Origin: Amphibiibacter pelophylacis
GTDB taxonomy: Bacteria; Pseudomonadota; Gammaproteobacteria; Burkholderiales; Burkholderiaceae_C
Direction: 5' to 3'
DNA: 64,000 bases
Assembly (NCBI RefSeq): GCF_037688875.1
Contig: NZ_JAWDIE010000003.1
Span: 163,762-227,761 of the forward strand
How positions within the stretch are numbered: position 1 is the stretch's first letter; every line of letters starts with the position of its first letter. Positions 45,303 through 55,080 of the stretch are shown here, in pieces. The notes beneath the pieces were generated by a model. The model saw only the letters and a program-made list of their open reading frames with translations. It ran no database searches and was not told where the DNA came from. Position numbers and translations under genes: made by a program.

Positions 45303-45421
45303 TGCTAACGTTTGAGCTAACCGGACCGTTGCGGCGTGTGGCTAAAGGCCCAGAATGAAATGGCGGGCCTTTAGCCGCATGCCGCATGCCGCAATGGGTC
45401 CGATTGAGCGAATGGTTAGGC
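45303..45421 (-). repeat. attC site, array 2 cassette 2
   Basis: On the - strand it starts GCCTAAC (fits RYYYAAC) and ends ACGTTAGC. The arms CAATCGGACC and GGTCCGGTTAG pair, and a long inner stem GGCTAAAGGCCC / GGGCCTTTAGCC is present. About 119 bases. Confidence 0.92.
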
Positions 45422-45432
45422 CGCACTGTGCG

Positions 45433-46173
45433 CTAGCGAGTCAGGTTGTGATTGACAGCGAAGAGCTTGCCCTTATCCGTCAAATACAAGTCGCCCGCCC
45501 CGTCCAAAGTCACCAAGCCTTGCGCCTTTGCTTGCTTGATCGCCATGTCTAGCAAAATCCTTGACATGTCGACACCCTTAACGACATCTTTGTACAAGAC
45601 GAATTCGTAGGCGTGGGATTCAAAGTCTGAAACTACAAATCGCATTAAGTCCAGAACCGCATCCGCGGAGCGCTCTACTGGCGTTTCCGAAACTGGCTTA
45701 AACGGTGTGTTGCCGATCGGTGGCTTTTGAAAAAGTGGCGCATTGACAAGGCAGCGAACTAGCTCGTCAAATGAGAATTCCGCCTGATCCTCGCGAGAAA
45801 AATCAATGTAGAGTTTGGTTTTCAGGAATGTAGGAACATTTCGGGTCCCGGGCTGACGGATGATTGGTATGACCTTGTTTGAATCGATCGATTGCATCAT
45901 GTTGGATGTGACGATCATCTTCTCGTAACCGACACCGCCAGTGCCCGAATTGGCCTTTGCAACATACTCATCTGTACAAATCATCAGCACCTTGTCCGCC
46001 GACGCAAGATTTCGCTCCACGAAATGTGGAATATCGTCGCCGGGCCTGAGATCCCATTGATCGAGAATTGCATCGATTCCACAGTTGCGGAGTCGGATCG
46101 CAAACTCTAGCACCCACTTCTTATGGGTTTGCGAATCATGGGAGTAGGAAACAAATGCTCGTGGTGTGGTCAT
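45433..46173 (-). CDS. SEFIR/TIR-like domain protein (candidate defence effector)
   Basis: 246 residues, second cassette of array 2. Residues 5-135 form a SEFIR domain, a bacterial relative of TIR: AFVSYSHDSQTHKKW at the start, the strand-loop DQWDLRPGDD at 38-47, and KVLMICTDEYV at 61-71. Glu84 in VGYEKMIV sits where TIR NADases have their catalytic glutamate. The C-terminal 90 residues resemble a winged-helix domain (QAKAQGLVTLDGAGDLYLT). Bacterial TIR/SEFIR proteins often deplete NAD+ or signal during phage defence. Function here is inferred from fold and context. Confidence 0.8.
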   Translation of the reverse strand: MTTPRAFVSYSHDSQTHKKWVLEFAIRLRNCGIDAILDQWDLRPGDDIPHFVERNLASADKVLMICTDEYVAKANSGTGGVGYEKMIVTSNMMQSIDSNKVIPIIRQPGTRNVPTFLKTKLYIDFSREDQAEFSFDELVRCLVNAPLFQKPPIGNTPFKPVSETPVERSADAVLDLMRFVVSDFESHAYEFVLYKDVVKGVDMSRILLDMAIKQAKAQGLVTLDGAGDLYLTDKGKLFAVNHNLTR

Positions 46174-46204
46174 GTTCTCGATGGCGCTTGAAAGTGGTTG
46201 TGCG

Positions 46205-46291
46205 GCCTAACGTAAAGCTCACCTGTAAACCAATTTAGACGCGCCGCAGGCGCGGCCAAATTGGTTTGTCAGGTGCAACGGCCTGTTAGCC
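46205..46291 (-). repeat. attC site, array 2 cassette 1
   Basis: On the - strand it starts GGCTAAC and ends ACGTTAGGC (GTTAGGC fits GTTRRRY). A nearly continuous stem pairs CACCTGACAAACCAATTTG with the facing arm around GCCGCGCCTGCGGCGCG. 87 bases. Confidence 0.94.
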
Positions 46292-46355
46292 TCGGAGCCA
46301 ACTCTTTAATTAGCAAGTGACTTATAAAAATTCCTATAGTTCGGGGGAATGTTAT

Positions 46356-47132
46356 CTATGGTGTGTCCCCATTTGTTGAGGTGCTAGCGAGATTTATGTA
46401 TTCTGCAATAGCATCAGTTACTACTTTAATAGAAACAAATTTAATAATTTTTGCATTACCGGTTGAGAAAACTCCGACAGGAATCGATTCAATACCGGTA
46501 CGATTTATGTTTGGTATAAACTCAATTATAGGTGACCCACTAAATCCATCCATGCCGCCATTAGAACTTTTCCAATTTATATTGTCTATTGTATAATTTA
46601 GTTTATCGTCACTCGCTGAGCTCAAGCAACCAACAATCCCCCGAGGCTGAATGGTGCTTTGCCTGGTATCGTAGTTTATTTGCTTTTCTTCTGTTCCAGG
46701 GCATCCAACTGCCCTTAATTTTCCTTTGATACTCAATACATAATCTAAAATATTATCAACATCTTCTTGGTGCAGCAACCGTAAACATCTATCTTTTAAT
46801 AAATCAAATTGGTTCTCAAAAGAAATATCAACGACATATATTATTATGTCATCGAAGTCGGCATCATTATTTGTTTTGGCTAATAAATAATGAGAAAAAA
46901 TTATCTTTTTATTGCATTCGCTGTTTTGTTGAAGTGGTACTCCTACAATTCCTTTGGGACTATTGTCATGATTTAGAGTGCAATGCTTTGCTGTAATAAA
47001 ATAAATAGAATTGTAAGGATTGAATTTAACAAAAAATCCTGTTCCAGAAAAAAATGGAAACTCAGGAAATTCTTCATTTTTGATTAAAATTGGGGCGATA
47101 CTTTGGAATGGCATAAGATGAGCGAAGTTCAT
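46356..47132 (-). CDS. Trypsin-like serine protease domain protein
   Basis: 258 residues, first cassette of array 2, very AT-rich. The likely catalytic triad is His50 (ITAKHC), Asp95 (DFDDIIIYV) and Ser198 (DGFSGSPII). FSGTGFFVKF near residue 28 is the usual strand before the His. There is no signal peptide, so it should act in the cytoplasm, unlike HtrA-type proteases. Cytoplasmic trypsin-like domains occur in several defence systems, as peptidase effectors. No partner protein is fused. Confidence 0.8.
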   Translation of the reverse strand: MNFAHLMPFQSIAPILIKNEEFPEFPFFSGTGFFVKFNPYNSIYFITAKHCTLNHDNSPKGIVGVPLQQNSECNKKIIFSHYLLAKTNNDADFDDIIIYVVDISFENQFDLLKDRCLRLLHQEDVDNILDYVLSIKGKLRAVGCPGTEEKQINYDTRQSTIQPRGIVGCLSSASDDKLNYTIDNINWKSSNGGMDGFSGSPIIEFIPNINRTGIESIPVGVFSTGNAKIIKFVSIKVVTDAIAEYINLASTSTNGDTP

Positions 47133-47244
47133 ATAATAAATATTATAGAGGTTGACTGTGGGGGATGAGTAATTTTAGGGTGATTTGCAGTAAATATGTT
47201 TCGATCTAATGGGCTAATTCTGTGCGCTGATAATATTTTATATT

Positions 47245-47328
47245 GGCTAACTTGTTTTTATACACCCTCCCGGGTGTATAACTCAAAAAAATTTGGTGGA
47301 CAACATCGCATCACAGTCGTAACTCATT
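47245..47328 (-). promoter_or_regulatory. attI-like leader heading cassette array 2
   Basis: On the - strand this 84-base stretch ends ...TATAAAAACAAGTTAGCC, close to the end of attI1. It aligns with 30812-30894 throughout (see that entry). A perfect 9-bp palindrome TATACACCC/GGGTGTATA (47259-47280) lies just before the core site; in the other copy the same place has CCCCT/AGGGG. No integrase reading frame is next to it. Confidence 0.6.
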
Positions 47329-47467
47329 GTTTTCACTGATCAAGCGAAAAATAGCACACCACCTGACCTATCCAAACGCCCCAAGCCTTCCAGCGCGCCT
47401 ATTTGCTACACATTCTATCCATCACAAACCACGCCACTCACCCGCTTTTCCTGCTAAATCGGGCCAG

Positions 47468-47500
47468 CAAAACAAAAACGCCCTCCATCACTGGAAGGCG
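47468..47500 (-). terminator. Rho-independent terminator of the hemH-hslR operon
   Basis: On the - strand, CGCCTTCCA pairs with TGGAGGGCG (one G-T pair) around GTGA, followed by TTTTTGTTTTG. It lies about 85 bases beyond the hslR stop. Confidence 0.88.
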
Positions 47501-47585
47501 CTTCGCAAGCTGTCCGCAAAACTGAGCAGCCACGTAGTCTGAGCATCGATTCAAACTGTCTTTAACGGCAAACCCGCCACAGCAC

Positions 47586-48035
47586 TTACTCCTCCAACCC
47601 CATCCCCCACCTTTGCCATTGCGACACGTCGCGGCGCTCTCGTTTGGTGGGGCGGCCCTGGCCGGGGTCGCGGTGAGGGTCGGGGGCGAGGCGGCGCTGG
47701 TCCAGCCAGAGGCTGCGGCGCTCCAGGCTGGAGGGCAGTTCGCGGTAGAGCCGCTGGGCCACGGGGGCTGGGCCGCGCTGGGCGCTGAGGGCCAGGACCT
47801 CGACTTCGCGCAGGGGCTGGCCGGGCAGGTGCAGGCCCAGCACGTCGCCGACTTTGACGCTGTAGGACGCCTTGATGCGCTGGCCGTTGGCCTCGATGCG
47901 CTGCAGGTCCAGCTCGTCGCTGGCCAGCGCCCGGGTCTTGAAAAAGCGCGCGGCCCACAGCCATTTGTCGATGCGCACGCGCACCTCTGCGGCCGGGGCG
48001 GACGGCGCGGCGGAAGAGGTTTTGACCTTGCTCAT
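47586..48035 (-). CDS. hslR: S4-domain RNA-binding heat-shock protein 15 (HslR)
   Basis: HslR binds stalled 50S subunits carrying nascent chains and helps recycle them. The 149-residue protein has an S4 domain at residues 18-80 (RIDKWLWAARFFKTRALA, then RIKASYSVKVGDVL). A basic Arg-rich tail (RDPGQGRPTKRERRD) is typical. The ATG at 48035 is chosen for family length. It follows hemH by 14 bases. Confidence 0.92.
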   Translation of the reverse strand: MSKVKTSSAAPSAPAAEVRVRIDKWLWAARFFKTRALASDELDLQRIEANGQRIKASYSVKVGDVLGLHLPGQPLREVEVLALSAQRGPAPVAQRLYRELPSSLERRSLWLDQRRLAPDPHRDPGQGRPTKRERRDVSQWQRWGMGLEE

Positions 48036-48049
48036 GGCCGCCTCCTGCC

Positions 48050-49186
48050 TCAGCGTCCGGCGGTGTTGCTCGCGGCCAGGGCGGCGGCGACGGCCGCGTG
48101 GCGCTCGCGCTGCACGGCGGATTCGCCCGCCACCGGGCCAGCACCGGGCGTGCCCGAACCGGGCCAGCCCGCGATCTGCTGCTGGGCCAGCGCGGTGAGG
48201 GCATCCAGCCATTCGGGGCTGTCGTTCAGGCAGGGGATGTAGGCGAAATGCGTGCCGCCCGCTGCCAGAAAGGCCTCGCGCGCTTCCATATTGATTTCTT
48301 CCAGCGTTTCGATGCAGTCGGCGACAAAGCCGGGGCAGATGACATCGACCGAGCGCACGCCCTGCCCGGCCAGTTTCACCAGCGTGGGCTCGGTGTAGGG
48401 CTGCAGCCATTTGGCGCGGCCGAAGCGGCTCTGGAAGGTGACCACCGCTGTGCCGGGCGCCAGTTCCAGCGCCTGCTCCAGCAGGCGGGCGGTCTTGTAG
48501 CACTGGCAGTGGTAGGGATCGCCCTTGTCCAGGCTGAAGGCCGGCATGCCGTGAAAGCTCATCACCAGGCGCTCGCCGCGCGCGCCCTGCGTGGCCCAGT
48601 GCGCCCGCACGCGGGCGGCCAGGGCGGCGATATAGCCCGCATCACCGGCGTAATCGCGCAGCCAGCGCAGGTGGGGCTGATGGCGCTGGCGCGACAGCCA
48701 GGCCGCAGCCACGTCCACCGCCGTGGCCGTTGTGGCGGCGCAGTACTGCGGGTAGAGCGGCAGCAGCGCGATGTGGCTGTGCCCGCTGGCCTTGAGGCCG
48801 TCCAGCACCGTCGCCAGGTTGGGTTTGCCGTAGCGCATCGCCCAGGTCACCGTCACGTCCTGCCCTTGCGCGGTCAGGCGCTCGCCCAGAGCGTCGGCCT
48901 GGCGCTTCGTCCAGACGGCCAGCGGCGAGCCCTCTTCCATCCAGATGCTGGCGTATTTGGCCGCCGATTTGCGCGGACGCACACGCAGGATGATGCCGTG
49001 CAGCACGGGCCACCAGATCAGGCGGGGAATTTCGATGACGCGCGGGTCAGACAGGAACTCGGCCAGGTAGCGCCGCACGGAAGGCGTGTCGGGCGCATCG
49101 GGCGTACCCAGGTTGATCAGGACCAAGGCAGTGCGCGGGGGCTGGCCGTGGCGGTAGGCGGGTTCGGGAGCAAAACGCATGAGCAT
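48050..49186 (-). CDS. hemH: Ferrochelatase
   Basis: HemH inserts Fe2+ into protoporphyrin IX, the last step of haem synthesis. 378 residues. Conserved segments are LINLGTPDAP near residue 24, MRYGKP near 117, LLPLYPQYCAATT near 142, the metal-site histidine in SFHGMP near 210, and SRFGRAKWLQPYTEPTL near 253. About 35 Ala/Gly-rich residues after the conserved end are an extension of unknown role. It lies upstream of hslR, and 18 bases beyond the cyclase-FHA gene. Confidence 0.95.
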   Translation of the reverse strand: MLMRFAPEPAYRHGQPPRTALVLINLGTPDAPDTPSVRRYLAEFLSDPRVIEIPRLIWWPVLHGIILRVRPRKSAAKYASIWMEEGSPLAVWTKRQADALGERLTAQGQDVTVTWAMRYGKPNLATVLDGLKASGHSHIALLPLYPQYCAATTATAVDVAAAWLSRQRHQPHLRWLRDYAGDAGYIAALAARVRAHWATQGARGERLVMSFHGMPAFSLDKGDPYHCQCYKTARLLEQALELAPGTAVVTFQSRFGRAKWLQPYTEPTLVKLAGQGVRSVDVICPGFVADCIETLEEINMEAREAFLAAGGTHFAYIPCLNDSPEWLDALTALAQQQIAGWPGSGTPGAGPVAGESAVQRERHAAVAAALAASNTAGR

Positions 49187-49204
49187 TGACGCAGGGCGGA
49201 GGGT

Positions 49205-50176
49205 TTAACTGGCGCCATCGTACAGCGGAGCGAATTGGGTCTCGGCCAAAGAGACGACTTCAAACAGCACGCAGGCCGCCGGATCGTGGGCGGGATGCGA
49301 GCCCAGGCCCAGCACGCCGCTGCCATACAGGCGACAGGTGCCCCGGCGCAGGTAGACGACCTCGCCCGCGTCGCCCAGTCGCACCCAGGTGCCGTTGAAG
49401 CTGCAGTCAAAGAGCTGGAAATCGCCGCCGTGCCAGTCCACGCGGGCGTGCACGCGGGACGCGCGCGCGTAATCCAGCCGCGCCTGCGCCTGCGGGCTGC
49501 GCCCCAAGATGATGGGCAGATCGTCGCTGGCAAAAACGCGCTCTTGCCCGGCCACCACCAGGCGCAACACCTCGGAGTGCTGGCCCACGGTGCCCAGGCT
49601 CGTGCCGTACTGCGTCAGCAGCGCATCGGCGCTGCGCCGCCCCAGCACGTAGACCTGAACCGGGTCGGCGCGACCGCGCAGGTGCAGCCACTCCAGCGGG
49701 CGAAAACGCCGCTGCAGCGCCTGCGGCAGCGCCACCAGCGTGTCGTGGTTGATCAGGGTTTCGTCGTCGCCCGCGTGGTCCAGCAGGCGTGCACCCACAT
49801 TTACGGCGTCGCCGTAACAGTCGCCACCGACCTCGACCACCTCGCCGGTCACCAGGGTGATCTGCAGGTTGAGTCGCACCGCCTGCAGCGCGTCGCCCAG
49901 CGCGTGGATCTGGCGGTACAGGTCGCCCAGCGCCTGGTGCATGCGCAGCGCGGCGTCGGCGCCCTGCACGGCGGTGGCAAACACCGCCAGCAGGCCATCG
50001 CCCAGAGTCTTGATGACGGTGCCGCCTTCGGCCTCGACGCGCGGCACCAGCACCGACATGGCGCGCATCACCACCTCGGTGGCTGCTGAATTGCCCAGCG
50101 TGCGAAACAGCGACGTGCTGCCGCGCAGGTCGGCAAACAGCACGGTGCGGCGGGCGATCACTGGCGCTGCTGTCAT
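49205..50176 (-). CDS. Class III nucleotidyl cyclase fused to an FHA domain
   Basis: 323 residues. The cyclase domain (about 10-180) keeps the metal aspartates Asp16 (LFADLRGST) and Asp60 (TLGDGLLAVF), Lys56, and the Asn126/Arg130 pair (NVGAR), so it looks active. The FHA domain (about 215-310) has LGRSPQ near 225, SRVHARV at 240-246 and NGTWVRL near 261, the residues that bind phospho-threonine. Whether it makes cAMP or cGMP is not evident. The fusion suggests output or location set by a phosphorylated partner. It is 28 bases after rpoD in the same direction. Confidence 0.88.
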   Translation of the reverse strand: MTAAPVIARRTVLFADLRGSTSLFRTLGNSAATEVVMRAMSVLVPRVEAEGGTVIKTLGDGLLAVFATAVQGADAALRMHQALGDLYRQIHALGDALQAVRLNLQITLVTGEVVEVGGDCYGDAVNVGARLLDHAGDDETLINHDTLVALPQALQRRFRPLEWLHLRGRADPVQVYVLGRRSADALLTQYGTSLGTVGQHSEVLRLVVAGQERVFASDDLPIILGRSPQAQARLDYARASRVHARVDWHGGDFQLFDCSFNGTWVRLGDAGEVVYLRRGTCRLYGSGVLGLGSHPAHDPAACVLFEVVSLAETQFAPLYDGAS

Positions 50177-50204
50177 GGCGGTCCCGCTGCGCCCGGCCGC
50201 GATC

Positions 50205-52730
<2,526 letters not shown>

Positions 52731-53019
52731 ATCAGCGTGTCTTTCAAACAGGCGGCAGAGGCAGACCCGGTGGCGGCGAAGTGCCAGAAACCGGGCCGGA
52801 GCGGCTGGCCAGACAGAGGCAGGCCGACGATACGGCCCACAACAGAAAAGGCACCCCGGTGGAAAGGTGCCCTGTACCGCAATGATGCTGACTGCAAGTG
52901 GTGTAAACCGTGGCCGTGCGAGAGAGTGTGACGTGCCGAACTGAGCGCATAAATTGCGAAATGGATTATACCAGATGCGGCTGCGTGAATTGGACTCTGA
53001 AGAATGATCAGATGAGGTT
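52731..53019. other. Spacer between the catabolic operon and rpoD
   Basis: Holds the operon terminator (52844-52871) and, between it and 52730, room for an rpoD promoter. No gene or RNA recognised. Confidence 0.5.
52844..52871 (-). terminator. Rho-independent terminator after the prpF-bug gene
   Basis: On the - strand GGCACC pairs with GGTGCC around a 10-base loop and is followed by TTTTCTG. It is about 150 bases after the stop at 53020 and 115 bases before rpoD, so it most likely insulates rpoD from the catabolic operon. Confidence 0.7.
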
Positions 53020-55050
53020 TCAGTCGGCGCTGACCTGGGGCCTCAGACCGGCCTGATGCACAACCGCATTCCACTTTTCAGCCTCGGCAATCAGAAGATC
53101 ATGCAGGACTCCCGGCGTCGAGGTCTGCACGCGCGCACCGTCGGCCTGCATGCGCGCTGCGGTTTCAGGATCGCCCAAAACGCGGTTCAACGCCTCGTTA
53201 AGCTGGCGCACTACGGCGGGTGGCGTCTTGGACGGGGCGAACAGCGCATACCACTGCGTCATTTCAACGCCCTGCACGCCCGCCTCGCTCAAAGTGGGCA
53301 GGTCCGGCCAGGCCGTCAGACGTTCGGGACCCGCCACGGCCAGAGCTTTCAGCTTGCCGCTGCGCAAATAGGGCTGGGCGGTGAACAGGCTGGGAAACAT
53401 CAGCTGGACGTTCCCGCTGGCCACTTCGGCGATGGCGGGTCCAGCCCCCGAAAATTCCGCTTTCTGCAGCCGGGTAGCAGTCTGAAGCTGAAAAAGCTCG
53501 GCTGCAAAATGGGGCACCGTCCCCTCGCCCGCCGAGGCGTAGCTCAGGCGGGTGCGGGAATCACGCAGCATCTGGACCAGCTCCACCACGCTATTAACTG
53601 CAAGATCGGCCGGAACAACCAGCAGCGTCGGCGAATGACCGATCAGGCCTATGGGCGCGAAATCCGCCACCGGGTCGTAGCGCAGGCGCTGCAGGGCAGG
53701 ATGGATGGCGTGGGTTGCAATGTAGCCAAAGAGCAGCGTGTGACCATCAGCCGGGGCTGACGCGACGTATTCGCTGGCAATGCTGCCATTGGCCCCTGCC
53801 CGGTTGTCCACCAGTACAGACTGCCCAAGTACCGGCCCTAAGCTACGGGTGAGGTGACGCGCGATGGTGTCATTGCCGCCCCCAGCACTGGTGGGAACGA
53901 TGATGTGTACTTCCCGCTGCGGAAATGAGCGCAGGCCTTGTCCACCGGTCTTCTCGGGCTGACTGGGCGCTGTCGGCGGGAAAACATAACCCGGCAGATG
54001 CAACACGCCTTGCATGATCTTGCGCACCGTACGCACCAGGGCTGCGCTGGTCACGGTTGCCGCATCGCCCTGCCCGTCCACGGTGACTTCGACATCGATC
54101 TGGCCGGCCGGATGCAGGACCACCAGACCATGAGCCCCCGGAGCCAATTCAGGCCCGCTGGCTACTGTACCAGGAAGGGCAAATGCCGTGGCAACGCCGA
54201 TGGCACCCGTCACGGCATGTGAGGCATGGCAGCGATGCGGCGTGAAATAGCGCGACGTGATGCTGTTGGGGGTATTGCCCGGGCTGACCAGCACCGGCTT
54301 GGGGATAACACTGTCGCTGACATCGCCCAGACCCATGCGATGGCCCGCTTCCAGACGCAAGGCTTCCAGCCGCTTCAGGAGAGATGTGTTGGCATCCAGC
54401 TCGGCAGGACGCTCGCGCCCGCTCAGACCCAGATCGCTGGCACGCAGCATCATCAGCGGCATGGCTGAATCGATGCAGGTGACATCTATACCATCGATCC
54501 GGTCAATGCGTTGTCCGGTCGGAAACAGTGACCCTGTCACCGCACCAGCGGCATCCAGAAAATTCAGCAGCACGGGCGCCGCAGTCCCGGCTACGCCGTC
54601 GATGCGCGCGTCACCCTCGTAGGTGACCTGTCCGCCCGGGGTAGACACCTTGACTTCCACCAGCGAGCTGGTGTTGACGTTGAACACGCGGACTGTCGTG
54701 GTATCGCCCTGCGCTTCGATCAGCCCTTGGTCAATGGCAAAGGGTGCCACCCCAGACAGCATGTTGCCGCAGTTGGGCCGGGTATCGACCGACTGGTGCC
54801 CCACGCCAACCTGAGCGAAAAGATAATCCACGTCCGCATCGGAACGGGTCGATCGCGACACGATCGCCACCTTGCTGTTGAGCGTGCTACCACCGCCCAA
54901 ACCGTCGAGCTGCAGCGGGTCGCTGGCACCGATGGCACCGATCAGGGCCTGATCGCGGGCTTCATCGCCCGCAGGCAGCCAGTCGCGCAGGAAAAAAGGG
55001 CCACGGGACGTGCCCGCGCGCATCAGCACGCAGGGAATGGACAGGGACAT
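53020..55050 (-). CDS. Fusion: PrpF/GalD-family isomerase plus Bug/TctC solute-binding domain
   Basis: 676 residues in one uninterrupted frame. Residues 1-358 are a complete PrpF-superfamily isomerase: [15 protein letters not shown] with Lys60 and [10 protein letters not shown] with Cys94, the two catalytic positions of the family. It is closest in style to 4-oxalomesaconate tautomerase (GalD). Residues 376-676 are a full Bug/TctC binding domain, starting [17 protein letters not shown], joined by a Pro/Gln/Gly linker. Free Bug proteins begin with a signal peptide; here none is present, so this domain should be cytoplasmic unless processed. It is the last gene of the operon, 30 bases after the lyase. 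No TctA/TctB membrane genes are in the window. Confidence 0.88.
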   Translation of the reverse strand: MSLSIPCVLMRAGTSRGPFFLRDWLPAGDEARDQALIGAIGASDPLQLDGLGGGSTLNSKVAIVSRSTRSDADVDYLFAQVGVGHQSVDTRPNCGNMLSGVAPFAIDQGLIEAQGDTTTVRVFNVNTSSLVEVKVSTPGGQVTYEGDARIDGVAGTAAPVLLNFLDAAGAVTGSLFPTGQRIDRIDGIDVTCIDSAMPLMMLRASDLGLSGRERPAELDANTSLLKRLEALRLEAGHRMGLGDVSDSVIPKPVLVSPGNTPNSITSRYFTPHRCHASHAVTGAIGVATAFALPGTVASGPELAPGAHGLVVLHPAGQIDVEVTVDGQGDAATVTSAALVRTVRKIMQGVLHLPGYVFPPTAPSQPEKTGGQGLRSFPQREVHIIVPTSAGGGNDTIARHLTRSLGPVLGQSVLVDNRAGANGSIASEYVASAPADGHTLLFGYIATHAIHPALQRLRYDPVADFAPIGLIGHSPTLLVVPADLAVNSVVELVQMLRDSRTRLSYASAGEGTVPHFAAELFQLQTATRLQKAEFSGAGPAIAEVASGNVQLMFPSLFTAQPYLRSGKLKALAVAGPERLTAWPDLPTLSEAGVQGVEMTQWYALFAPSKTPPAVVRQLNEALNRVLGDPETAARMQADGARVQTSTPGVLHDLLIAEAEKWNAVVHQAGLRPQVSAD

Positions 55051-55080
55051 GGGTGTCTCCGGTTCGGGAAAGGGGAAGAC

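Larger units (their letters stand above)
44751..47251 (-). mobile_element. Integron gene-cassette array 2 (no integrase nearby)
   Basis: Read on the - strand: attI-like leader, trypsin-like protease gene, attC, SEFIR gene, attC, 157-residue protein gene, attC. Each gene stops close to or inside its attC. Genes are of lower GC than the core. The array points toward array 1. No tyrosine recombinase gene is found up to hslR, whose terminator begins about 140 bases beyond the leader. Confidence 0.82.
47133..47585. other. Intergenic region between array 2 and hslR
   Basis: It holds the attI-like leader (47245-47328) and the hslR operon terminator (47468-47500). An open frame of 71 codons on the + strand (47327-47542) runs through the terminator and has no recognisable similarity; I do not call it a gene. 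Confidence 0.6.

Noticed and set aside
47259..47280. Perfect 9-bp palindrome as a terminator
   Set aside because: No T-run follows on either strand; it is part of the leader that recurs at the head of array 1.
47327..47542. 71-codon open frame as a gene or integrase remnant
   Set aside because: It runs through the hslR terminator and has no similarity to tyrosine recombinases or anything else I recognise.
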